Translations under genes and position numbers: made by a program
Notes under the pieces: model-generated
Seen by the model: only the letters and a program-made list of their open reading frames with translations
The model's database searches: none
Told to the model about the DNA's origin: nothing
Part shown: positions 26,387 to 34,800 of the stretch, one piece after another
How the letters are laid out: each line of letters begins with the position of its first letter
Numbering within the stretch: position 1 is the stretch's first letter
Assembly (NCBI GenBank): GCA_963791425.1
Contig: CAWBSE010000003.1
Location: 310,001 to 374,000, forward strand
Length of the DNA: 64,000 bases
Direction: 5' to 3'
Source of the DNA: DATBLE01 sp963791425
GTDB taxonomy: Bacteria; Actinomycetota; Thermoleophilia; Gaiellales; Gaiellaceae

Positions 26387-26533
26387 TCCGTGTCGCTCCT
26401 CAGATGAGGTGAGCCAGCGGTCGACTCGTGGCTTGAGGTCAAGGACGGGCGTGGGCGTCGATCTACCTGCTTGGAGGCCAGCGATCAGGTCTCCCTGACC
26501 GCTGGCCCTGGCCGACGGTTGCTGCGCCGGGCC

Positions 26534-26998
26534 TCAGCTCGACGTGGACAGCTGCGAACGGCGAGTCTGGCGAACGATGACCGCCATCCCCGTGACGAGC
26601 AGCGCGAGCCCGATCGCTGCCCCGGCGCCGATTCCGGCCGCACCCCAGTCGAAGCTGCCCGCTGCGACCGAGACGACCGGCGGCGAGACGGGCGCTGCGG
26701 AGGCCGAGCTCTTGCTCGACTCCGCATAGGGGCCGAGGCCGTAGAGCCGATTCCGGGCGTCGCCGCGGGCGAGCTCGGCCTGCCACTGCCGGGTGGTCAT
26801 CCCTGCCGGCTTCGGCCCCGCCTGGGCTGCCGGGCTGTACGCGCCGAGGTGGTAGAGCTTGTTGAGCGCGTCGCCCCGCGCCAGGTCCGCCGCGGTCTGC
26901 TGGGCCGAGGCGCCGCTCTGGGCGACAGCCGAGCCGGCGAGCACGAACATCGCGACTGCGGCCGTGATCGCCGTTCCGATCCTGATCCTGCCGTTCAT
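26534..26998 (-). CDS. Secreted or membrane-anchored protein with an internal repeat
   Basis: 154 aa. A signal peptide (AITAAVAMFVLAGSAVAQ), then two copies of a short motif (ARGDALNKLYHLGAY and ARGDARNRLYGLGPY), a Ser/Pro-rich stretch, and one C-terminal transmembrane helix (GIGAGAAIGLALLVTGMAVIV) with a basic tail. This predicts an extracytoplasmic repeat domain anchored at its C-terminus. I do not recognise a function. It diverges from the SARP gene at 27139 over 140 bp. Confidence 0.75.
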   Translation of the reverse strand: MNGRIRIGTAITAAVAMFVLAGSAVAQSGASAQQTAADLARGDALNKLYHLGAYSPAAQAGPKPAGMTTRQWQAELARGDARNRLYGLGPYAESSKSSASAAPVSPPVVSVAAGSFDWGAAGIGAGAAIGLALLVTGMAVIVRQTRRSQLSTSS

Positions 26999-27062
26999 CT
27001 TGCGCCTCCTTGTCTCCGCCGGCCGCCCCGCGCGACCGGTCTGCGCACACCTGACCAGAGGT

Positions 27063-27102
27063 CGCTAAAGGCCAGGCCTGAAACGCGCTAAGGACGCGCT
27101 AA
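27063..27102 (+). promoter_or_regulatory. SARP-type direct repeats upstream of 27139
   Basis: GCGCTAA heptamers at 27085-27091 and 27096-27102 are separated by exactly 4 bp (11-bp period). A third CGCTAA lies at 27063-27068, about two periods upstream. SARP regulators bind heptameric direct repeats with 11-bp spacing, so this is a likely autoregulatory site. Confidence 0.55.
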
Positions 27103-27138
27103 CGAACCGGCTCCAGACCGTGTTACCGTCCGCCAAGA

Positions 27139-28842
27139 ATGGAGTTCCGCATCCTTGGGCCCCTGGAGGTCGAGGACAACGGGCGTCTAGTCCCCGTGGG
27201 GGGAACCAAGCAGCGCGCGCTGCTCGCCCTACTGCTTCTGCACGCGAACGAGGTCGTCTCGCAAGACCGCCTGATCGACGAATTGTGGGCCGGGAGTCCG
27301 CCGGACTCGGGGAGGACGGCGCTTCAGATGCATGTCTCCCAGCTCCGCAAGCTTCTCGATCCCGACGCGACCCGCGAGGACGATGAGCTGCTGGTCACAC
27401 GCGCGCCGGGCTACGTACTCCGGGTCGGACGCGAGAGCATCGACCTGGGCCGGTTCGAGGACCTCGTCGCAGCCGGGAAGGCCGAGCTCGCCGAGGGGAA
27501 CGCCGAAGAGGCACATGAGCACCTTGCCGGCGCGCTCGCGCTCTGGCGAGGTCGCGCGCTCGCGGACCTCGAGGCCGTCCCGTTCGCGCAGGCAGAGGGC
27601 CACAGGCTCGAGGAGCTCAGGCTCGCCGCCCTCGAGGAACGACTGGACGCAGATCTTGCCCTCGGCCGCAACGCCGAGCTGATCCCCGAGCTCGAGCGCC
27701 TCGTCGCGCGGGAGCCGCTGCGCGAGCGCCTGCGGGGGCAGCTGATGCTGGCCCTCTACCGCCGCGGCCGCCAGGCAGACGCGCTCGAGGTCTACCGATC
27801 AGGGCGGCGGCTGCTGGACGAGGAGCTCGGGCTCCAGCCGGGCGGCGAGCTCCAGCGCCTCGAGAGAGCCATCCTCAACCAGGATCCTTCGCTCGACTCG
27901 CCGGTAGTCCACGCGGTCGAACGACCCTCTGTCGCACAGCGTCGTCGAGCGTCGTCGCGTACCGAGGCGCCGGTTCCTCCCGACTCGGTCGCTGTGATCG
28001 ACCCGCAGCGCTCCCGGGTCGTGGGCCACGTGCCCGTGGGCCGAAGGCCTGTCGCCGTCGCGATCGGGCACGGCTCGGTCTGGGTCGCCAACGCAGACGA
28101 TGGAACGGTCTCCCGCATCCATCCGGATCGCCGCGAAGTCATCAGGACGATCGGAATCGGAGCACCGGCGATAGACCTCGCCGTCGCCACCGATGCGGTC
28201 TGGGTGGCGAACGGGAGCGACGGCACAGTCTCGCGTATCGATCCCAGCACCGACGCCGTCGTCGAGACGGTCGACCTGAGAGGCTCGAGCGAACTCGCCT
28301 GGAACCCGACCTACGCGGTCGCCGCCGATGACGATTCCGTTTGGATCGCCTCGGGTACTCACCACGTGATCCGCATCGACCCGGCGACGAACGAGCCCTC
28401 CGCGATCATCGACGTCGGCCATGTACCGGTAGGCGTGGCACTCGGCGAGGAGGCACTCTGGGTGGTGACGATCGCCGAGCGCGCCCTGCGCATCGAGCCG
28501 CACACAAACGCAGCCACGACCGAGGTGCCCATCGGGTACCCCGTCGCGTTGACGGCCGGGAAGCAGGCTGTCTGGGTCTCTGACTCGCTCGGCCAGGTCT
28601 GGCGCATCAACCCGGACACGGGAACGGTGACTCAGACGACCCCGGTCGGCAGAGGGCTGGTCGGCCTGTGCGCGACGGATGGAGCGGTGTGGGCTGCCAG
28701 CAATGCCGACGGCACCGCCGTCCAGATCGATCCGAAGGACGGTCGGGTTGTGGGCCTCGTTCCCGTTGGCCACGCGCCCACAGACGTCGCCTCCTGGGAC
28801 GGGACCGTCTGGGTTTCGATCCAGAGCGAGAGCGCTATATGA
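27139..28842 (+). CDS. SARP-family regulator: OmpR-type winged helix, BTAD, beta-propeller
   Basis: 567 aa. The N-terminus MEFRILGPLEVEDNGRLVP begins the winged-helix DNA-binding domain (to ~95), followed by a BTAD helical domain (~100-250; LRGQLMLALYRRGRQADALEVY). Residues ~270-567 are repeats of about 42 aa with GxGSVWVAN..DGTVSRIDP, a YVTN/YncE-like propeller. SARPs activate transcription at direct repeats; the propeller is probably a sensing or docking platform. No NTPase domain, unlike 29948-34045. Its tail overlaps the converging BMP gene by 8 bp. Confidence 0.9.
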   Translation: MEFRILGPLEVEDNGRLVPVGGTKQRALLALLLLHANEVVSQDRLIDELWAGSPPDSGRTALQMHVSQLRKLLDPDATREDDELLVTRAPGYVLRVGRESIDLGRFEDLVAAGKAELAEGNAEEAHEHLAGALALWRGRALADLEAVPFAQAEGHRLEELRLAALEERLDADLALGRNAELIPELERLVAREPLRERLRGQLMLALYRRGRQADALEVYRSGRRLLDEELGLQPGGELQRLERAILNQDPSLDSPVVHAVERPSVAQRRRASSRTEAPVPPDSVAVIDPQRSRVVGHVPVGRRPVAVAIGHGSVWVANADDGTVSRIHPDRREVIRTIGIGAPAIDLAVATDAVWVANGSDGTVSRIDPSTDAVVETVDLRGSSELAWNPTYAVAADDDSVWIASGTHHVIRIDPATNEPSAIIDVGHVPVGVALGEEALWVVTIAERALRIEPHTNAATTEVPIGYPVALTAGKQAVWVSDSLGQVWRINPDTGTVTQTTPVGRGLVGLCATDGAVWAASNADGTAVQIDPKDGRVVGLVPVGHAPTDVASWDGTVWVSIQSESAI

Positions 28843-29761
28843 CCGAGCTCGCGATCGCGATCTTCCCGGCGACGATCTCGGCTCTGACGTCCTCGATCGC
28901 GGCCTTGAGCGCGGGCGGCACCGCCGCGCTGATCGCGCCGAGGCCGACACCGCCGTTTTCCAGGGAGAAGCGGGAGGTACGACCGGTCTCGAGCGTCCCG
29001 CGCGCGAGCTCTTCGATCGTCTGGAACACGGCCACGTCCATCTTTATCACCGCGCTCGTCAGGATGTGCCGGCCGAGGTGGGATTGGTCGACATCGACCC
29101 CGATCCCCCAGATTCCACGCTCTTTTGCCGCCTTCAGTGCCCCGAGTCCGCAGACGCTGGCGACCTGGAAGACGACTCGCGATCCCTTCGCGATCTGGCT
29201 CAGGGCAACCGACCTGCCTTTCACGGGGTCGAGGAAGTCGTCGGTGTAGGCGTTCAACGTCGTGACGCGTGGATTGGCTCCTCTCGCGCCTGCCTGGTAG
29301 CCGGCGATCCACCGCTCGACCGACGGCACCCGCTCGCCGCCGACCGAGCTGATCACCTCCTCCCCGGGAGAGAGTGTCAGCACGAGCGCAGCGAGGTGGC
29401 CGGCCAGATAACCGGCTTGCTCTTGGCTGAACGAGATGTCCAGGACGTTCTTCGGGCGATGCGCCCGATCGGGGTGGGCGCAGTCGATGATCGCGAACCT
29501 CGTTTCAGGAAGCCCCGTTGCGACACTGTCGATCGCGGGGGCCGTAAGGAGTCCCATTCCCATGACGAGGTCGTACTTCTGTCGCGCGAGAAGTGAGAGG
29601 GCCGGGACGTAGCCTTCCTTCGGGGCGGGTGTCAGCACTCGCCCTCTGATCCCCAACTCCCGGACGGCCCGCTCGAGCCCGAGGTAGGCCCCGCGGCAAT
29701 ACGGGTTGTCGATGCCTGTCGGCTCCAGGACGAGTCCGACTCTAGGGCGCCTTTCGCTCAC
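28835..29761 (-). CDS. BMP-family (nucleoside-type) ligand-binding protein without signal peptide
   Basis: 308 aa from GTG 29761. Opens directly at the first strand of a periplasmic-binding fold (RPRVGLVLEPTGIDNPYCRG) and continues with LVMGMGLLTAPAI, DISFSQEQAGYLAGHLAALVL and GIGVDVDQSHLG, all BMP-family features (PnrA/Med-type purine nucleoside binding). No signal peptide or lipobox is seen, even in the longer frame to 29929. It may therefore act inside the cell as a ligand sensor rather than as a transporter subunit. It sits between two SARP regulators. Confidence 0.78.
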   Translation of the reverse strand: MSERRPRVGLVLEPTGIDNPYCRGAYLGLERAVRELGIRGRVLTPAPKEGYVPALSLLARQKYDLVMGMGLLTAPAIDSVATGLPETRFAIIDCAHPDRAHRPKNVLDISFSQEQAGYLAGHLAALVLTLSPGEEVISSVGGERVPSVERWIAGYQAGARGANPRVTTLNAYTDDFLDPVKGRSVALSQIAKGSRVVFQVASVCGLGALKAAKERGIWGIGVDVDQSHLGRHILTSAVIKMDVAVFQTIEELARGTLETGRTSRFSLENGGVGLGAISAAVPPALKAAIEDVRAEIVAGKIAIASSVI

Positions 29762-29828
29762 CAAACCATCCGCTCCTCTGCCGCAGGAGCAGTCACAGCC
29801 TCCGTCAACGGCGCGGTGCAATACGGAA

Positions 29829-29880
29829 ACTCGCCCGGACGCTCCGTGCCACACGCGGGACAAGCCGCCATCGGGCGAGT
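29829..29880. repeat. Inverted repeat upstream of the BMP gene
   Basis: ACTCGCCCG (29829-29837) and CGGGCGAGT (29872-29880) are perfect 9-bp arms 34 bp apart, in the 186-bp gap between the BMP gene and the end of the large SARP gene. Role unknown; it could be a hairpin after the SARP gene or a regulatory site. Confidence 0.35.
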
Positions 29881-29947
29881 CTACGACGGTCTGCGTCGAA
29901 GCGCCCCCAGGGCTGATAGCAGGTCTCATGGCGACGGGAGCGAAGGT

Positions 29948-32900
29948 TCAGGGTCGGCGCGGGCAGCGTCCCCCGGGGAGGTACTGCTTGCATTCCTCTC
30001 TGGTCCAGCCGCGGATCAGTCGCGACCGGGCGAGCGCCGTCAGTTCGGCCACCGGCACGACGTAGACGTGCACCGTACCGTCACGGCTTCCGGTTGCCAG
30101 TCGCTTCCCATCCGGGCTGAACGCAATCGAGGTGAGAAAGCGGGTCGGGCCGGTGAACGTATCGAGTTCCCGGCCGGTTCGCAGATCCCACAGCCGCGCC
30201 GTTGTGTCCTCGCCCGCGGTGGCGAGGAGCGCCCCGTTCGGGCTGAACGCGACGTCGTCGACGAAGCCGTCGTGCGCGACAAACGAGCGGAGGAGCTTGA
30301 CGGGCCTCGAGGCGACGTCCCAGACCTGAACCGTCCCGTCCGCGTTGCCGACCGCAATCCGTCTGCCGGTTGAGTCGAAGGCGGCGCTCTGTGCATGCTC
30401 GCCGAGCGTTGCGATGACGTTTCCGGTCGCGGTATCACGGAGTTTCAGCGCGCCGTTCGACTTCGATACCTCGGCGCCGAGGCTGCCGTCCGGGCTCGAC
30501 CCGGATAGCTGAGCAGGAATGCCGCTGCCGCCGATGGCGTACGACCCGACATCCCGGTAGACAGCGGACGAGCGCAGGAGCGCACCCGTCCGCCCGTCCC
30601 AGAACTTCGCCCTCCCGTCGTTCAGGCCGGTGGTCAGCAGCTTCCTGCTGTCGGGCGTGTAGATGACGCTCTCGACTCCTCCCGGGTGGGCGGCGAGGGT
30701 GAGCCAGTCGCGACTGCCCCCGGTCGTGACGTCCCAGACTCTGACGGTTCCGTCCTGGCCGACCGTGGCCAGCCGCCTGCCCTCGGAGCCGAAGGCGACG
30801 TCGACGACCGCCGACCGGTGGCCGCCGAGCAGGAGCAGTTGCTTGCCGGTGCGCCTCTCCCAGACCCGCGCGGTGCCATCGGTGCCTGCGGTCGCGACGA
30901 GCCGCCCGCCCGGGCCGAAAGCCAGCGCAAGGACCTCGCCGGTGTGGTCATCGAAGGTCGCAACGTCCCGACCGGTTCGCAGATCCCAGATCTGGGCAAC
31001 GCCGGTCCGATTCGGGGCGCCGAGGTAGCGCCCGTCAGAACTGATGTCGACAGTGAGTATCGCGCCGTGCTGAATCGGGGTCGCAAAGACGAGCCTCCCG
31101 GTGCCGACGTCCCAGACCCGGGCGGCAGAGCCGGCGAAATGGGTTCCGCAGTCGCCGGTGGCGACGCGCGCGCCGTCCGGGCTCCACGCAACACCGCAAA
31201 GAGGGTGCTCCGTGCGGATCGTTTGCAGAACGCGTCCGCTCCGCAGGTCCCAGATCCACAGGTCGGCGACACCGTCGGTCGCGGCGAGCCTCGATCCCGA
31301 GGGGTCGAAGCGAAGAGCCTGGACGCCGACACCGCGGACGGGACTCGGGAAGACGCCGAGTCGCCGGCCGCTCGAAGCGTCCCAGACGAGGGCCGCACCG
31401 TCGGCGGTACCGGCCGCCAGGCGAGATCCGTCCGGGCTGAACGCGACGTCGCCGGAGCTCGTTCCCTTGCGCCCCAGCGAGAGCAGTCGCCGGCCGGTGT
31501 TCTCGTCCCAGACACCGACAGTAGGCCCTGCGGTCGCAAGCCGCGACGCGCTCGGGCTGAAGGACACAGCCGTTGCCCGAGCCCTGATCGCCGTGACCGT
31601 TCGCGATGCCTCGACTGCGCGGTGAAGCGCGTCGACTGCCTCTGGCAGCGCGCGGCTGCCTCCTCCCGTGGTCTCGGTCGCACGGAGCGCAAGCAGGATG
31701 CTGAGCTGCGGGTCGACCTCGAGATTCGCCAGAGACGCAGCCGCCAGTTGCCGGGCGATCGCGATTCGCGCCTGCCGCTTCGAGCGCCCGCTCTGCTCGA
31801 AGGCGAAGACCGTCAGCCCGGCGGCGACCAGCGCGGCGACTGTCAGGACGAGGGCCAACGCGCGGAGCCGGTTCAGTGAGCGGCGCTCGAGTGCAGCCTC
31901 ACGGGCTCGCCGCGAATCCTCCGCCGCGGACTCTTCCTCTCGGGCCGCGATGCCGGCCTGGAGAAATGTCCGCTCCCCTTCGGTCAGGGCGAGATCGGAC
32001 TCGGCGGCCCACGACCCGAATCGGACGAGCTGGTTCCCGCGCAGGAGCAGACTCGGATCGCGACCCGCGTCCAGCCACTCACTCGCGGCGATCGCGAGAC
32101 GCTGATGGGCGCGAAGATCGTCCCTGGCTGCGGCGATCCATTCCCGCAGCCGTGCCCACTGGTCGAGCAGGGCCTCGTGCGCGACTTCGACCGTCGGCGC
32201 CTGCGTCCGCGGATCGCGATCGAACGAGAGCAACCGCGCCGCCCCGAACGCGTCCACCGCCACTGCCAGCCGGCCCTGGTCGACGTCGAGCGAGTCGAGC
32301 TCGCTTCGCTCGACCCTCCGCCGCGTCACGGTCGCCGCACCGAGAGCGACCAGGCGTAGAAACAGCTGGCGCACAGCCTCCCGCCCGGGGGGATCGAGCT
32401 CTTCGAACAGTGATTCTGCTCGCCTCGCGAGCGCGCCCGAGATCCCGCCGATCGCGTCATACGCAGAGAGGGTCAGCATCGAGCCCTCGCGGCGTTCGTG
32501 AAGCTCGGTGAGCGCGTACTGAAGCAAAGGCAGCGCGCCGGGACGATCCACGACGTCGGCGACGATCCGACCGAGCAGTCCTTCCTCGGCGTGAACGCCG
32601 ACCCGGCGGGCCGGGCCGACAGTTGCCCTCTCGAGCTCGTCCGGTGAAAGCGACACCACGGTCTCAACTCGCCCGCGCATGACCTCGGCGAACTCGCGGT
32701 GGAGCAGCGGCCGGTCGTAGAAGTCCGCCCGCAAGGTCGCGACCACCCGCAACCTGCTGCGCGGGTCGCTGACCGCGCGAGCGAGGCTGGTCAGGAAGAA
32801 GCGCCGGCGGTCGTCGTGCTCAGCCAGGGTGAAGATCTCTTCGAGCTGATCGACGACGAGCAGCAGCTCGGAGCCGTCGTCCGGCAGCACGCGCTTCACG

Positions 32901-34045
32901 GCGCGCAACAGCCCGAGTTCGTCCGCGGCGAGTTGCTCCATCAGCGAGGCCGGCGGGTTGACGGCGATCCGGAGCAGCGTCGCCTCCAACTCTTCCAGCG
33001 GATAGGCACCAGGAGTGATCACCGCGATCGCCCAGGCGTCCGAGCCCGGGACCGCAGCCGCCCGCAGTGCAGGGACAAGCCCCGCGAGGACGACCGATGA
33101 CTTGCCGCTGCCGCTCGGGCCGACAACCGCGAGGAAGCGTTCCTTCCGCAGGCGCTCGACGAGCTCCGCGACCAGCGCCTCGCGGCCGAAGAAGTCCTCG
33201 ACGTCGGCCTCACCGAATGCGCGGAGACCCTTGTACGGGTTGCGGGCGTCCCCACGGGCCGGAGGCTCGGTCGAGACCGACGCCCGGGAACCGAGCAGCG
33301 AAGGATCGTGTCGCAGGATCTTGCCCGCCAGATCGCGGAGCTCGGCGGACGGCTCGATACCAAGCTCCTCGCTCTGCGCCCGGCGCCCCTCGTGGTACAG
33401 GGTGAGCGCGTCCGCGTGCCGGCCGGCCCGGTAGAGCGCCAGCATGAGCTGCGCCCGGAACTGCTCGCGGAAGGGGTGCTCGCCGACCAGCTGCTCGAGC
33501 TCGCCGACGAGCGCACCGTTCTTACCCATACCGAGATCCGCCTCGACTCGTCCCTCGAGCGCAGACAGCCGCAACTCCTCCAGCCGTCCAATCGCCGGCC
33601 GCGCAAACGACTCGTAGGCGAGATCGGCGAGGACGGGACCCCTCCACAGCGCCAACGCGTCACGGAACCGCCGGGCTGCCGGCTCGGGCCGGCCCTCGTC
33701 GAGCTCGCTCCACGCCTGCTCGGCTAGACGCTCGAACCGGATCGCGTCCAGGCTCTCCGGGTCGACGCGGAGCACGTACCCGGGCGAGCGGGTCTCGAGA
33801 ACGCCCTCCACACCGCCCCCGAAGTGCTTGCGGAGCTGCGAGACGTGATCCCGAACCTGGGCGACCGCGGTGGCAGGCGCCTCGCCCGCGTACAGCTCGT
33901 CCACCAGCTCCTCGACGGGCACGACCTGGTTGGCGTGGAGGAGCAGGATTGCAAGAACGCCTCGCTGTCTCCGTCCACCGAGCCGGATCGGCCCGTCCTC
34001 CGTCGCGACCTCGATCGGCCCCAGGATGCGGAAGTCGAATCCCAT
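29948..34045 (-). CDS. BTAD/nSTAND1 NTPase/WD40 regulator (AfsR-like)
   Basis: 1365 aa. From the N-terminus: winged helix (MGFDFRILGPIEVATEDGP), BTAD domain (~100-250), an NTPase with Walker A VVGPSGSGKSSVVLAG and Walker B LLLVVDQLEEIF, a helical region, one hydrophobic segment (ALALVLTVAALVAAGLTVFAF, ~760), then about twelve WD40 repeats with GHRSAVVDVAF and TGSRDGTVHVY types. The order is that of nSTAND1 signal-transduction ATPases. The single hydrophobic segment could place sensor and DNA-binding halves on opposite membrane sides, or be buried. ATG 34045 was preferred over the 34120 start because SARP proteins begin M-x-F-R-I-L-G. Confidence 0.9.
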   Translation of the reverse strand: MGFDFRILGPIEVATEDGPIRLGGRRQRGVLAILLLHANQVVPVEELVDELYAGEAPATAVAQVRDHVSQLRKHFGGGVEGVLETRSPGYVLRVDPESLDAIRFERLAEQAWSELDEGRPEPAARRFRDALALWRGPVLADLAYESFARPAIGRLEELRLSALEGRVEADLGMGKNGALVGELEQLVGEHPFREQFRAQLMLALYRAGRHADALTLYHEGRRAQSEELGIEPSAELRDLAGKILRHDPSLLGSRASVSTEPPARGDARNPYKGLRAFGEADVEDFFGREALVAELVERLRKERFLAVVGPSGSGKSSVVLAGLVPALRAAAVPGSDAWAIAVITPGAYPLEELEATLLRIAVNPPASLMEQLAADELGLLRAVKRVLPDDGSELLLVVDQLEEIFTLAEHDDRRRFFLTSLARAVSDPRSRLRVVATLRADFYDRPLLHREFAEVMRGRVETVVSLSPDELERATVGPARRVGVHAEEGLLGRIVADVVDRPGALPLLQYALTELHERREGSMLTLSAYDAIGGISGALARRAESLFEELDPPGREAVRQLFLRLVALGAATVTRRRVERSELDSLDVDQGRLAVAVDAFGAARLLSFDRDPRTQAPTVEVAHEALLDQWARLREWIAAARDDLRAHQRLAIAASEWLDAGRDPSLLLRGNQLVRFGSWAAESDLALTEGERTFLQAGIAAREEESAAEDSRRAREAALERRSLNRLRALALVLTVAALVAAGLTVFAFEQSGRSKRQARIAIARQLAAASLANLEVDPQLSILLALRATETTGGGSRALPEAVDALHRAVEASRTVTAIRARATAVSFSPSASRLATAGPTVGVWDENTGRRLLSLGRKGTSSGDVAFSPDGSRLAAGTADGAALVWDASSGRRLGVFPSPVRGVGVQALRFDPSGSRLAATDGVADLWIWDLRSGRVLQTIRTEHPLCGVAWSPDGARVATGDCGTHFAGSAARVWDVGTGRLVFATPIQHGAILTVDISSDGRYLGAPNRTGVAQIWDLRTGRDVATFDDHTGEVLALAFGPGGRLVATAGTDGTARVWERRTGKQLLLLGGHRSAVVDVAFGSEGRRLATVGQDGTVRVWDVTTGGSRDWLTLAAHPGGVESVIYTPDSRKLLTTGLNDGRAKFWDGRTGALLRSSAVYRDVGSYAIGGSGIPAQLSGSSPDGSLGAEVSKSNGALKLRDTATGNVIATLGEHAQSAAFDSTGRRIAVGNADGTVQVWDVASRPVKLLRSFVAHDGFVDDVAFSPNGALLATAGEDTTARLWDLRTGRELDTFTGPTRFLTSIAFSPDGKRLATGSRDGTVHVYVVPVAELTALARSRLIRGWTREECKQYLPGGRCPRRP

Positions 34046-34064
34046 CTTGTGCGGACGGTAACTC

Positions 34065-34115
34065 GCCGGGATCGACTTGGGAACAACTCGGGATGTCTGC
34101 TCCCTAGCCTCGGGA
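34065..34115 (-). promoter_or_regulatory. Phased SARP-type direct repeats upstream of the large SARP gene
   Basis: Heptamers GCCGGGA (34065), CTTGGGA (34076) and CTCGGGA (34087) are each separated by 4 bp, and CTCGGGA recurs at 34109, two 11-bp periods further. All four are in phase. They lie between the SARP start (34045) and the divergent secreted-protein gene (34148). Confidence 0.6.
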
Positions 34116-34147
34116 GGCATCGCAATCAGACGAAGGAGGCCGTGATC

Positions 34148-34711
34148 ATGAGGAGTGCGCTACTACCGCAGGCGGGCCTGGCCCGGGCGGCAACGTTCGT
34201 TTCGGTGCTGTCGTGTTGCGTGATCGCCCTGGTACTCAGCGGCGCGGCAACCGGCGCGGCGGCGTCGCGGTCGAAGATCGCCATCCACGAGGATGGCACG
34301 AACGCCCAGAACTCCCCAGCCAACACCGGTGTGCGCGGCGTGTTCACCATCGAGCTTGCCGGGCGCCCCTATGGCCCGGCCGGCACAACGCTCATCTACC
34401 CGAGCCCTGGCGGGACGAGGTACGTGAACGGGGAAGCGCAGATTCCGTTCTCGGGCACGAACCATCTGACGAGCAAGAAGGGGACGCTCGAGCTCGCCTT
34501 CACCGGGATCCACATCGACGTGAACATGAAGGTCACTCCCTCCGGCGACGTCGTCGGCTCCGGCGCAGAGTACGGAACCTGGAAGATCTCAGCCGCGACG
34601 GGCATCTACAAAGGGTGGAAAGGCGGAGGGAACTTCGCAGCGGTCATCTACGGCTACCAGAACCTCCAGCCGCACGCGGTGGAGTGGGACGGGTACGTCA
34701 CGGGGAGCTGA
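34148..34711 (+). CDS. Secreted protein of unknown function
   Basis: 187 aa from ATG 34148, which has GGAGG eight bases upstream. Signal peptide (FVSVLSCCVIALVLSGAATGAAA), then a beta-rich domain with TGIYKGWKGGGNFAAVIYGY near the C-terminus. That turn resembles GSGIYAGASGGG of the secreted protein at 25589-26386, so the two may share a fold. It diverges from the large SARP gene and shares the phased repeats, so it is a candidate target of that regulator. No enzymatic motif is recognised. Confidence 0.75.
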   Translation: MRSALLPQAGLARAATFVSVLSCCVIALVLSGAATGAAASRSKIAIHEDGTNAQNSPANTGVRGVFTIELAGRPYGPAGTTLIYPSPGGTRYVNGEAQIPFSGTNHLTSKKGTLELAFTGIHIDVNMKVTPSGDVVGSGAEYGTWKISAATGIYKGWKGGGNFAAVIYGYQNLQPHAVEWDGYVTGS

Positions 34712-34800
34712 GACGTTTCGGGAGCAGCCCTGCTGTCGGGTCAGAGACGAGAGGCTCGTCGAGCTCCCGCGTGGCGACGGGGTGGGAGGGCGGACGGGAC

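Noticed and set aside
29762..29929. Extending the BMP protein upstream to include a signal peptide
   Set aside because: The added residues are polar and Cys/Gly/Arg-rich with no hydrophobic core or lipobox, so the GTG at 29761 was kept.
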